A stretch of DNA of 5,343 nucleotides, taken from contig JAEYQV010000136.1 of NCBI GenBank assembly GCA_023409835.1, positions 1 through 5,343 on the forward strand. The letters run 5' to 3'. This DNA is from Bacillota bacterium (GTDB lineage: Bacteria > Bacillota > Clostridia > Lachnospirales > Lachnospiraceae). The position numbers and the translations under genes were made by a program. Position 1 is the stretch's first letter. Each line of letters starts with the position of its first letter. Under the pieces are notes generated by a model, which was given only the letters and a program-made list of their open reading frames with translations, ran no database searches and had not been told where the DNA came from. Below are positions 1 through 5,325 of this stretch, piece by piece.

Positions 1-624
1 TCCGAATTCAAGGGAGATGATCTGCCGGTCGATTCGATCAGTTGGTATGACTGTATTGAGTACTGCAATAATAGAAGTTTGAAGGAGGGCTTGAATCCAT
101 ATTACAATGTGGACCGGATTCATAAAGACCCGTACAATTATAGTGAAAATGATGATATGAAATGGACCGTAACAATCAATGAGAAAGCAAATGGGTATCG
201 ATTGCCGACGGAGGCGGAATGGGAATATGCCGCTGGCGGAGGACAGGAAAGTAAAAGCTATACCTACAGCGGAGATGATAATATTGATGAAGTTGCATGG
301 TATTGGATGAATTCCGGAGATAAGAGCTTAACAGGAGAATGGAGCTGGCCGGTCATTCAAAACAACAAGAATAGAACAAAACCGGTCGGTTCCAAGAAAT
401 CCAACGAGTTGGGACTTTATGATATGTCAGGTAATGTAAGAGAATGGTGCTGGGACTGGTACGGGGATATCCTGGGGATCAGCAGCGGGGCCCTCCGGTC
501 CTGGAGAGGCGGAGGCTGGCTTGGAGATGACCAGGCCTGTGAGACCTCTTACCGGGGTAGCTTCGAAGCAAACGGCAAGGGCTCTGATCAGGGATTTCGT
601 ATATGCCGAAATAGGGGAAAATAA
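1..624 (+). CDS. SUMF1 / FGE-sulfatase-domain protein, 5'-truncated by the window edge
   Basis: The reading frame is open from the first base, so the gene starts upstream; 207 codons are visible before TAA. Counting from the window edge, family hallmarks appear in order: PVDSISWYDCIEYCN (9-23), GYRLPTEAEWEYAA (65-78), a TKPVGSKKSNELGLYDMSG stretch (126-144), NVREWCWDWYG (145-155), RGGGW (169-173) and GFRICR (198-203). This is the formylglycine-generating-enzyme fold, also used by EgtB/PvdO-type proteins and by many bacterial proteins of unknown role. True FGE enzymes carry two cysteines after RGGS. Here only the second is present (C180); the first position is occupied by glycine. Sulfatase maturation is therefore not supported, and the substrate is unknown. 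Any signal peptide, lipobox or extra N-terminal domain would lie outside the window. No terminator is seen before the next gene. Confidence is high for the family and low for the function. Confidence 0.9.
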   Translation, partial: SEFKGDDLPVDSISWYDCIEYCNNRSLKEGLNPYYNVDRIHKDPYNYSENDDMKWTVTINEKANGYRLPTEAEWEYAAGGGQESKSYTYSGDDNIDEVAWYWMNSGDKSLTGEWSWPVIQNNKNRTKPVGSKKSNELGLYDMSGNVREWCWDWYGDILGISSGALRSWRGGGWLGDDQACETSYRGSFEANGKGSDQGFRICRNRGK

Positions 625-639
625 CCTTACATAAGGTGG

Positions 640-668
640 AAAACAGAATAGCAGGATGTGTATATAAT
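640..668 (+). promoter_or_regulatory. candidate sigma-A promoter for the staygreen gene
   Basis: A perfect TATAAT lies at 663-668. Seventeen bases upstream is AAAACA (640-645), a poor -35 that matches only the last three consensus bases. A start of transcription near 675 would give a leader of about 24 nt before the ATG at 699. The element lies inside the longer reading frame that opens at GTG 636, which argues for the shorter protein. This is based on consensus matching only. Confidence 0.35.
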
Positions 669-698
669 GGTTATGATGACGTTATTGGAGCTGATCAT

Positions 699-1145
699 AT
701 GAGTAGATTGGATCCGGGTAAGCTGACAGTTGAGTATAGGGAAGGAGTTAGCGAAACCGAACCTATTATACCGAGACGATATACACTGACGCATTCTGAT
801 TTTACAGCAGATTTATTTCTAACGATAGGACCCGTCTTTGCCTTTGATAAAGTAAATTTGATGAGAGATGAGGTACTCGGAGAGTGGATATGGATGGAGG
901 AGCAATTAAGGTATCATGTATATCTTCAAGTGGATGGACGAATCAAGGGAATGGAAGCCTACCGTGATGCCATATTCCGACGGGAGCTGCCGCTTGCATT
1001 GGAAGCCATCCGGTATGGTGACAGGCAATTCTTTGATGGGTATCCGGAGCTGGATTATTATCCGATTATTGTTTTCTTTCTATCATCAAATCAGGATTAT
1101 AATAAAACAGAGAATTGGGGAACCTTTAAGGACTATGTCGTATAA
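699..1145 (+). CDS. staygreen (SGR) family protein, bacterial homologue of Mg-dechelatase
   Basis: A 148-residue protein that I recognise as the staygreen family. Plant SGR removes Mg2+ from chlorophyll a, the committing step of chlorophyll breakdown. Some bacterial homologues are reported to have this activity, but their natural substrate is unclear. Conserved blocks are MSRLDPGKLTVEY (1-13), IIPRRYTLTHSDFTADLFLT (23-42), MRDEVLGEW (55-63), IFRRELPLALEAIRYGDR (92-109) and the C-terminal NWGTFKDY (139-146). With the ATG start, H32 and D34 fall at positions I recall as active-site residues in a characterised bacterial SGR; that is memory and was not checked. The frame also opens at GTG 636, but that start has no good ribosome binding site. 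ATG 699 has GGAG at 687-690 with 8-nt spacing, and begins exactly at the conserved MSRLDP. No signal peptide or membrane segment is seen, so the protein is probably cytosolic. It is probably transcribed alone. Confidence 0.88.
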   Translation: MSRLDPGKLTVEYREGVSETEPIIPRRYTLTHSDFTADLFLTIGPVFAFDKVNLMRDEVLGEWIWMEEQLRYHVYLQVDGRIKGMEAYRDAIFRRELPLALEAIRYGDRQFFDGYPELDYYPIIVFFLSSNQDYNKTENWGTFKDYVV

Positions 1146-1190
1146 AAAAACGGCCTTTGATCAAGTTGCCATATAATGACGAATATCCTG

Positions 1191-1230
1191 GGAAAGGATG
1201 CACTACTTTTCATTCGGGTGCATCCTTTCC
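1191..1230. terminator. 13-bp perfect hairpin between convergent genes, probable terminator
   Basis: GGAAAGGATGCAC (1191-1203) pairs exactly with GTGCATCCTTTCC (1218-1230) around a 14-nt loop. It lies 45 bases after the staygreen stop and 79 bases beyond the stop of the convergent ferritin-like gene, so it could serve both. The following + strand sequence is only moderately T-rich (TATCTTTCTG), and there is no T run on the - strand. Intrinsic termination is therefore plausible but not textbook. Confidence 0.55.
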
Positions 1231-1309
1231 TATCTTTCTGCAATACAGTCTTATTTAGTATAGGATACTGAAATACTTGATACCTCGATGATCGGGTCAT
1301 TCGTGTTCT

Positions 1310-1810
1310 TTATTTGCAGGTACTATAGAGGGTGCTGAACAGAGTAGCATGCTCCTGCTCATCAACCATTGCCAGGAAGAAGCAATCAATGATTAGCTGG
1401 TCCGTAGTACTTAGCTGGACGTCCCTGTAGAAGGAAGCAGTATCCAGTTCACTGATTAAGGCTTTCAAAAGGGCCTCGCGGTAGCAGGGATAGCATTCGG
1501 GCTCACAGTGGTATTGCGGCATTGTATCGGTATAATAACAGAATAGCTTGGTGAACATCTCCAGGTGCTCCAGTTCATCCCGATAAGCATGTTCAATAAA
1601 ATCCTTGTTCAGCTTATTCGGAGCCTCCTTCAGTAAATGGCGATAGAATTCTATGGCAGCGGCTTCTCCCTCAATTGCCTTATGGATGTAATGGAGGATC
1701 TGGTCGAAAGGCTTCGGGCCCTTGAGAGGAAGGCTTGGGATTTGGAGATTGTTGCAGAATTTGCCGCTGTCACATTTCACACAGTTGGCTGACGACGTAT
1801 ATTGAAACAT
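1310..1810 (-). CDS. ferritin-like (rubrerythrin-type) diiron protein, cysteine-rich
   Basis: A 166-residue four-helix ferritin-like protein. The diiron ligand pattern of rubrerythrins is complete: E49 in EGEAAAIEFY (helix 1), E79 and H82 in DELEHLEMF (helix 2), E121 in SELDTASFY (helix 3), and E151 and H154 in DEQEHATLF (helix 4). Both helix-1 and helix-3 glutamates sit seven residues before a Tyr, as in rubrerythrin. There is no C-terminal rubredoxin domain. The N-terminus instead has C10, C13 and C19, and the loop between helices 2 and 3 has C102, C106 and C109; nine Cys are present in all. A role in peroxide defence, iron handling or the spore coat is possible but not shown. The start is well supported: AAGGAGG at 1819-1825 lies 8 nt before the ATG. 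It is convergent with the staygreen gene and divergent from the CHR pair, and is probably transcribed alone. Confidence 0.85.
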   Translation of the reverse strand: MFQYTSSANCVKCDSGKFCNNLQIPSLPLKGPKPFDQILHYIHKAIEGEAAAIEFYRHLLKEAPNKLNKDFIEHAYRDELEHLEMFTKLFCYYTDTMPQYHCEPECYPCYREALLKALISELDTASFYRDVQLSTTDQLIIDCFFLAMVDEQEHATLFSTLYSTCK

Positions 1811-1904
1811 AGAATAAACCTCCTTAATTTGCCGAGCTAAAAATAAGATATAGTATATTTTACGGGAGAATACTCGAATATGTGCATATTACTATGACTT
1901 ATCT

Positions 1905-1931
1905 ATTATATTGTCGAAGAACTAGCGGCAA
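1905..1931 (-). promoter_or_regulatory. candidate sigma-A promoter for the ferritin-like gene
   Basis: Read on the minus strand, TATAAT (1910 to 1905) is preceded by TTGCCG (1931 to 1926), a 4/6 match to the -35, but with a short 15-bp spacer. Transcription would start near 1898, leaving about 88 nt before the ATG. The region is AT-rich, so a chance -10 match is likely; treat it as a weak candidate. No convincing sporulation sigma-E or sigma-K promoter was found closer to the gene. Confidence 0.25.
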
Positions 1932-2069
1932 TGATAGGGTCAGTACGCGGAGGCGGCTGAGCAGCTTCTGACTAGGAATACAGCTGAGAATATACATAAG
2001 AACGGGTATTTTGGGGGAATCTATGCAGAACACCTATAGTTCACAATATATTATCCATAATTACCTTTC

Positions 2070-2098
2070 TTGTGGGGTATGCTGATATTCAGTATAAT
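2070..2098 (+). promoter_or_regulatory. candidate sigma-A promoter upstream of the orphan terminator
   Basis: TTGTGG (2070-2075), exactly 17 bases, then a perfect TATAAT (2093-2098). The -35 matches only its TTG. Transcription from about 2105 would run directly into the terminator at 2151-2196 without crossing an ATG. The neighbouring bases are very AT-rich, which raises the chance of an accidental -10 match. Confidence 0.35.
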
Positions 2099-2104
2099 TA
2101 AGTA

Positions 2105-2196
2105 TACAATTGAAAAATACCAGTATATTTCTGTTCCTATACTTTATAAATAAAAGAAGCGATAATCCTGTATGAAGGATTACCGCTTCTTTTATG
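2105..2196 (+). ncRNA. putative small RNA or attenuated leader of about 90 nt
   Basis: This is the interval between the predicted start point and the end of the strong terminator. It contains no ATG. About 46 nt of AT-rich, apparently unstructured 5' sequence precedes the terminator hairpin. I do not recognise a known RNA family or riboswitch in it. It could be a free small RNA, or a prematurely ended leader of the CHR operon 208 bases downstream. The call rests only on the paired promoter and terminator. Confidence 0.25.
2151..2196. terminator. strong bidirectional intrinsic terminator, not attached to a visible gene
   Basis: TAAAAGAAGCG (2151-2161) pairs with CGCTTCTTTTA (2184-2194). After one mismatch, TAATCCT (2163-2169) pairs with AGGATTA (2176-2182) around the 6-nt loop GTATGA. 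The stem ends in T-rich sequence on both strands (CTTCTTTTATG rightward, CTTCTTTTATTTAT leftward). This is a classic two-way terminator, but it lies between two divergent genes, where no known transcript needs it. Confidence 0.8.
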
Positions 2197-2201
2197 TAGT
2201 T

Positions 2202-2218
2202 GTCCAGCGAAGCTGGAC
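2202..2218. repeat. short perfect hairpin next to the orphan terminator
   Basis: GTCCAGC (2202-2208) and GCTGGAC (2212-2218) form a 7-bp stem closed by the triloop GAA, six bases past the terminator. GCGAAGC is a known unusually stable mini-hairpin core in DNA. No T run follows. It could be a processing signal, a protein-binding site or chance. Confidence 0.5.
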
Positions 2219-2338
2219 CAAACTTACCGGCATGGATTCAGCTACGGGAGGAATCTTACGATTGACGTTTTGATTGGTTGCGGTTTACATTGATACCAAA
2301 TTGTGATAAGATTTGATTGCATTTAAATCCGTAAGCAT

Positions 2339-2367
2339 ATGATGAAATCGGATGAAAGAGATATAAT
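2339..2367 (+). promoter_or_regulatory. candidate sigma-A promoter of the CHR transporter pair
   Basis: A perfect TATAAT at 2362-2367 lies 36 bases before the ATG at 2404. The -35 at 17-bp spacing is ATGATG, a poor match, so activation or a different start is possible. An alternative farther upstream is TTGACG (2262-2267) with TACATT (2286-2291) at an 18-bp spacer. The inverted repeat ATCCG / CGGAT (2327-2331, 2349-2353) brackets the -35 region and could be an operator. Confidence 0.35.
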
Positions 2368-2403
2368 AAGGAATGACAGAATATAGGGCAGAAGGAGAAG
2401 ACT

Positions 2404-2982
2404 ATGAAAAAGGGCTTTAAGCTATACTGGCAGCTGTTCACTTCAACCTTTATGTTGAGTGCGTTTACCTTCGGGGGTGGTTATGTCATTGTACCACTCA
2501 TGAAGAAAAAGTTCGTTGATAAGTTAAATTGGATAGAAGAGGAAGAAATGCTGAATATGGTGGCATTGGCTCAGTCTGCACCGGGACCCATCGCCGTCAA
2601 TACTTCCATCCTGGTCGGTTTTAAGATCGCCGGTGTTGCCGGTGCATTGGTTACCGTGTTCGGAACGATTCTTCCGCCGTTGGTGATACTGACGATCATA
2701 TCCTTTTTCTATCAGTCCTTCCGAGACAGCAGGATCATCAGTGCACTGTTAAAGGGAATGCAGGCCGGTGTCGCGGCAGTTATTATGGATGTTGTTTTGG
2801 GTATGGCAGGAAACATTATCAAAGGAAAGCAGGCGGTATCTATTCTTATGATGACAGCTGCATTTGCCGTAACCCTTTTCTTTGATATTAATGTAATTTA
2901 TATTATCCTGGTTAGTGGCTTCATTGGTGCTCTTCTGATTCTCTATCGCGGAAGAAAGGGTGAGGGAGGTGTTGCCAAATGA
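2404..2982 (+). CDS. chromate transporter family (CHR) protein, short-chain, first subunit
   Basis: A 192-residue hydrophobic protein with a single CHR domain, about half the length of classical two-domain ChrA. Signature segments are FTFGGGYVIVPLM (21-33) and LAQSAPGPIAVNTS (55-68), followed by a glycine/alanine-rich helix (AGVAGA, 76-81) and ILPPLVIL (89-96). About five or six membrane segments can be read, including roughly 83-102, 117-134, 145-160 and 164-181. Short CHR proteins usually come as adjacent pairs, and in Bacillus subtilis both members of such a pair are reported to be needed for chromate resistance. The true substrate here could be another oxyanion. Ribosome binding site GAAGGAG (2391-2397) lies 6 nt before the ATG. 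The stop overlaps the next start, so the two genes are translationally coupled. No regulator gene adjoins the pair. Confidence 0.9.
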   Translation: MKKGFKLYWQLFTSTFMLSAFTFGGGYVIVPLMKKKFVDKLNWIEEEEMLNMVALAQSAPGPIAVNTSILVGFKIAGVAGALVTVFGTILPPLVILTIISFFYQSFRDSRIISALLKGMQAGVAAVIMDVVLGMAGNIIKGKQAVSILMMTAAFAVTLFFDINVIYIILVSGFIGALLILYRGRKGEGGVAK

Positions 2983-3545
2983 TACTGCTACAATTATTTA
3001 TCAGCTTCTTTCAGGTGGGGCTTTTTAGCATCGGGGGAGGATATGCAGCTTTGCCCCTTATTCAGGAGCAGGTTGTAAACATCCATCACTGGCTTACATT
3101 AAGTGAATTTACCGATCTGATTACGATCTCTCAGATGACTCCCGGCCCAATTGCGATTAATTCCTCTACCTTCGTCGGTAATCAGGTGGCCGGTCTCTTA
3201 GGCTCCATAATTGCCACCTTCGCCTGTGTGTTACCTTCCATTCTGATTGTATTGACGCTGGCATACTTCTACTTTAAATATAAGAATATTACGATCGTCC
3301 AGGGAATTCTCAGTGGTCTGCGGCCTACCGTGGTTGCCCTGATCGCTTCGGCCGGATTATCCATACTAATTCTATCCTTCTGGGGAGAAAACGGCTTTTC
3401 CTGGAACCCTGCAGATATTAACCTGGTTGCCGTCGGTCTATTCGCGGCGAGTCTGTTTGTTTTAAGAAAATGGAAGCTGAATCAAATTACCGTTATGCTG
3501 GGGTCCGGTGTAGTCGGTATGATAATTTATCTTCTTCTCGGCTGA
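2979..3545 (+). CDS. chromate transporter family (CHR) protein, short-chain, second subunit
   Basis: A 188-residue membrane protein homologous to its upstream neighbour. It repeats the same signatures: FSIGGGYAALPL (16-27), ISQMTPGPIAINSST (50-64), then VGNQVAGLLG (66-75) and VLPSILIVLTL (84-94). It ends in two hydrophobic stretches (about 147-163 and 170-187). In the family, paired short CHR proteins are thought to form a heterodimer with opposite membrane orientation, equivalent to the two halves of long ChrA. The ATG overlaps the preceding TGA by four bases (ATGA). Its ribosome binding site GGGAGGT (2964-2970) lies inside the end of the first gene with 8-nt spacing, which points to balanced, coupled synthesis. 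No convincing rightward terminator follows; only a short imperfect stem near 3568-3593 is visible. Confidence 0.9.
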   Translation: MILLQLFISFFQVGLFSIGGGYAALPLIQEQVVNIHHWLTLSEFTDLITISQMTPGPIAINSSTFVGNQVAGLLGSIIATFACVLPSILIVLTLAYFYFKYKNITIVQGILSGLRPTVVALIASAGLSILILSFWGENGFSWNPADINLVAVGLFAASLFVLRKWKLNQITVMLGSGVVGMIIYLLLG

Positions 3546-3635
3546 TTTGTATCAAAATAAAATATAAGAATATCAAATACGAATGATATCTTTATCCGGC
3601 ATCATGCTTTCTCGGGCATAACACGATAGGAATCT

Positions 3636-3678
3636 ATAAAAAGAGTGGAAACCACGCACAAGCTGGCGTTGTTTCCAC
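3636..3678 (-). terminator. intrinsic terminator of the serine dehydratase operon
   Basis: GTGGAAAC (3645-3652) pairs with GTTTCCAC (3671-3678). After a mismatch, ACGC (3654-3657) pairs with GCGT (3666-3669). Read leftward, the stem is followed by TCTTTTTATAG, a proper T run; rightward it is followed by A residues. It therefore works for the minus-strand sdaAA, whose stop is 56 bases upstream on that strand. It is not an obvious terminator for the CHR pair. Confidence 0.75.
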
Positions 3679-3733
3679 AAAAGGCTCATAAGGAATATTT
3701 GAGGCTGCGGTCAGATAGCGGGAGCTGGAGTAG

Positions 3734-4606
3734 CTATGACCATATTTCTTTCTTGATTTTTTGACCGGTTTTGGTGGCTGCCAGCCCGCCTTTCCCGGTC
3801 TCCTTTAGGCTCTCGGGCAGTTGTAGCCCGGTATCCCGCATGGCATCAATTACTTCATCCGGAGGTATCCGGCTTAATACACCGGCACAGGCCATATCCG
3901 CACAGGTCATGGCATTCACGGCACCCATGACATTTCGCTTGATACAGGGGATTTCCACTAAACCGGCAACCGGATCACAGGTGGAGCCCAGCATTGCCTT
4001 CAACGCCAGAGCAGCCGCGTGGGTGATGCTGTTCGCATCCCCACCCTTTAAATAACCTACCGCACCGGCAGCCATAGCACTGGCAGAACCGATTTCAGCC
4101 TGACAGCCGCCTTCGGCACCGGAGATAAATGCTCTGGCTGCAATAACTTGTCCGATTCCGGCAGCCACGAACATCGCCTCAATCATCCGATCCTCCGGAA
4201 AGCCTAATATCTCTTCGCAGGATAGCAGCACTGCAGGAATGACCCCACAGGAACCGCCGGTGGGAGCAGCAACGATTTTCCTCATGCAGGCATTGGACTC
4301 TGCCATACGGAGAGCCTTAACCATGATCTCCCCCACCAGGGGGCCGCAGAGCAGCTCACCCCGCTTGAGAGCGTCATACACCAGTCCGCCATCCCCGCCT
4401 GCCAGATTACTGGCAGATCTCAGCTTCTCATCATAGGAAGCATCTGAGATCTTCATCTGCAGATAGAGATTCTTCATTCTCATCCAGGTATCCTCCCGGG
4501 AAACCTGTCGTTCCTTCCGGTCATCCTCTAGAATCACTTCCCAGAAGGGTAATCCGGTCTGATCCATTCGATTAATAATATCCGCCAAAGCTTTAAACAT
4601 AATCAA
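3734..4606 (-). CDS. sdaAA: L-serine dehydratase, iron-sulfur-dependent, alpha subunit
   Basis: A 290-residue catalytic subunit of the oxygen-sensitive [4Fe-4S] L-serine ammonia-lyase (serine to pyruvate plus ammonia, cytosolic). Recognisable segments are SNLAGGDGGLVYDAL (66-80), VAAPTGGSCGVIPAV (112-126), ISGAEGGCQAEIGSASAMAA (161-180) and GSTCDPVAGLVEIPCIKRN (207-225). C168, C210 and C221 are the likely cluster ligands: their spacings of 42 and 11 equal those I recall for the Legionella enzyme (C343, C385, C396). There is no C-terminal cysteine as in that single-chain enzyme. The likely start is TTG 4606, because GAAAGG lies 8 nt upstream; the in-frame ATG at 4600 would leave 14 nt. It is downstream of sdaAB with a 47-bp gap and belongs to the same operon. 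Length is normal for the separate subunit. Confidence 0.95.
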   Translation of the reverse strand: MIMFKALADIINRMDQTGLPFWEVILEDDRKERQVSREDTWMRMKNLYLQMKISDASYDEKLRSASNLAGGDGGLVYDALKRGELLCGPLVGEIMVKALRMAESNACMRKIVAAPTGGSCGVIPAVLLSCEEILGFPEDRMIEAMFVAAGIGQVIAARAFISGAEGGCQAEIGSASAMAAGAVGYLKGGDANSITHAAALALKAMLGSTCDPVAGLVEIPCIKRNVMGAVNAMTCADMACAGVLSRIPPDEVIDAMRDTGLQLPESLKETGKGGLAATKTGQKIKKEIWS

Positions 4607-4653
4607 TTATCATACCTTTCTTCATGACCTGCATACGATTTGTTGCGGTAGCC

Positions 4654-5325
4654 TTATTCCTGTGGGTTGTAGTAGGAAAGATGTATAACTCCGTCTGCGT
4701 GTTCCAGTGTCCGGAGTGTTTCCTCTGGGATATCACTGTCACATTCCAATACCATGACAGCCTTGCCGTCTCTGTTCTCACGGTAAAGCTTCATCTGCGC
4801 AATATTGATATGATGATCCTTAAGAACCTGAGTAACCAGGGCAATCCGACCGGGCTCATCTACATTCTGAATGATCAAGGTCGGATAATCTCCGCTGAAG
4901 TTGACATTCAAGCCGTCAATCTCATCGATCCGTATCCTGCCCCCTCCGAGGGAGGAACCGAGGATCTCCATATATTTACCGCTGGCTCCGGTCAGCTTAA
5001 GCAGTGCGGTATTCGGGTGGACCTCCCTCAGTATAACACCGTTAAAGTCGAAATCCATTCCCTGCTCCTTTGCAATCCGGAAGCTGTCAGGGATCCTTTC
5101 ATCGTCCTCCTTCATGCCGAGAAGGCCTGCAACCAATGCCAGATCCGTCCCATGCCCTTTACCGGTTGCATAGAAGGAGCCATGGAGTCCGATGTCGGCT
5201 TTTACAATATCCTCGGCCATTAGTTTTCTTGATACAAGTCCGATACGTACAGCACCTGCAGTATGGGAGCTTGAGGGCCCGACCATAACCGGTCCGATGA
5301 TATCAAATATATTCATGGAATTCAT
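4654..5325 (-). CDS. sdaAB: L-serine dehydratase, iron-sulfur-dependent, beta subunit
   Basis: A 223-residue beta subunit that pairs with SdaAA to deaminate L-serine. The N-terminal domain begins FDIIGPVMVGPSSSHTAGA (7-25), the diagnostic motif, followed by LHGSFYATGKGHGTDLA (47-63) and a glycine-rich SSLGGGRIRI turn (124-133). The C-terminal part (about 147-219, YPTLIIQNVDEPGRIALVTQ onward) is an ACT domain. ACT domains often bind amino acids, which suggests regulation by a ligand. Two starts are possible: ATG 5325, with TAAGGA 6 nt upstream, or ATG 5316 (MNIFDIIG), nearer the usual family start. The first has the better spacing. The gene is complete, leads the operon and is followed 47 bp later by sdaAA. 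Its promoter lies beyond the window edge. Confidence 0.95.
   Translation of the reverse strand: MNSMNIFDIIGPVMVGPSSSHTAGAVRIGLVSRKLMAEDIVKADIGLHGSFYATGKGHGTDLALVAGLLGMKEDDERIPDSFRIAKEQGMDFDFNGVILREVHPNTALLKLTGASGKYMEILGSSLGGGRIRIDEIDGLNVNFSGDYPTLIIQNVDEPGRIALVTQVLKDHHINIAQMKLYRENRDGKAVMVLECDSDIPEETLRTLEHADGVIHLSYYNPQE

Larger units (their letters stand above)
1826..2403. other. divergent intergenic region of 578 bp without a supported protein gene
   Basis: This region lies between the ribosome binding site of the leftward ferritin-like gene and the rightward CHR gene. It holds candidate promoters in both directions, an orphan two-way terminator (2151-2196), a short hairpin (2202-2218) and TTGAT-type repeats (about 2262-2317). 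A locally GC-richer patch at about 1921-1985 has no clear content. Short reading frames exist (25 codons from ATG 1894, 20 codons from ATG 2023, 32 codons leftward from 1997). None has a properly spaced ribosome binding site or recognisable similarity. Confidence 0.6.

Noticed and set aside
916..1176. 86-codon + strand frame overlapping the staygreen gene
   Set aside because: It is in another frame of a gene with strong family similarity and has no ribosome binding site, so it is a shadow frame.
1906..1970. GC-richer patch whose translations look protein-like in short stretches on both strands, considered as a gene remnant
   Set aside because: The stretches are only about 20 codons, bounded by stops, and match no family I recognise.
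1995..2023. CATA-N15-GGGGAATCTA, resembling a sigma-F/sigma-G sporulation promoter
   Set aside because: The -10 deviates at a conserved A, no gene follows, and such partial matches are easily found by chance.
2023..2085. 20-codon frame with a GGGGGA just upstream, peptide ending CGVC, considered as a signal or modified peptide
   Set aside because: The spacing to the ATG is only about 4 nt, and no processing, export or sensor genes are nearby. It is too short to support.
2256..2441. 61-codon leftward frame overlapping the start of the first CHR gene
   Set aside because: It is antisense to the CHR ribosome binding site and N-terminus, its composition looks like translated AT-rich DNA, and it has no recognisable similarity.
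3568..3593. Imperfect AAG(A)ATATC / GATATCTT stem after the second CHR gene, considered as its terminator
   Set aside because: The stem is short, AT-rich and bulged, with only a few T residues after it, so it is too weak to call.
4624..5223. Open reading frame of 199 codons on the + strand
   Set aside because: It lies wholly antisense to sdaAB and the sdaAB-sdaAA gap. The minus-strand frame has clear family motifs and this one has none.
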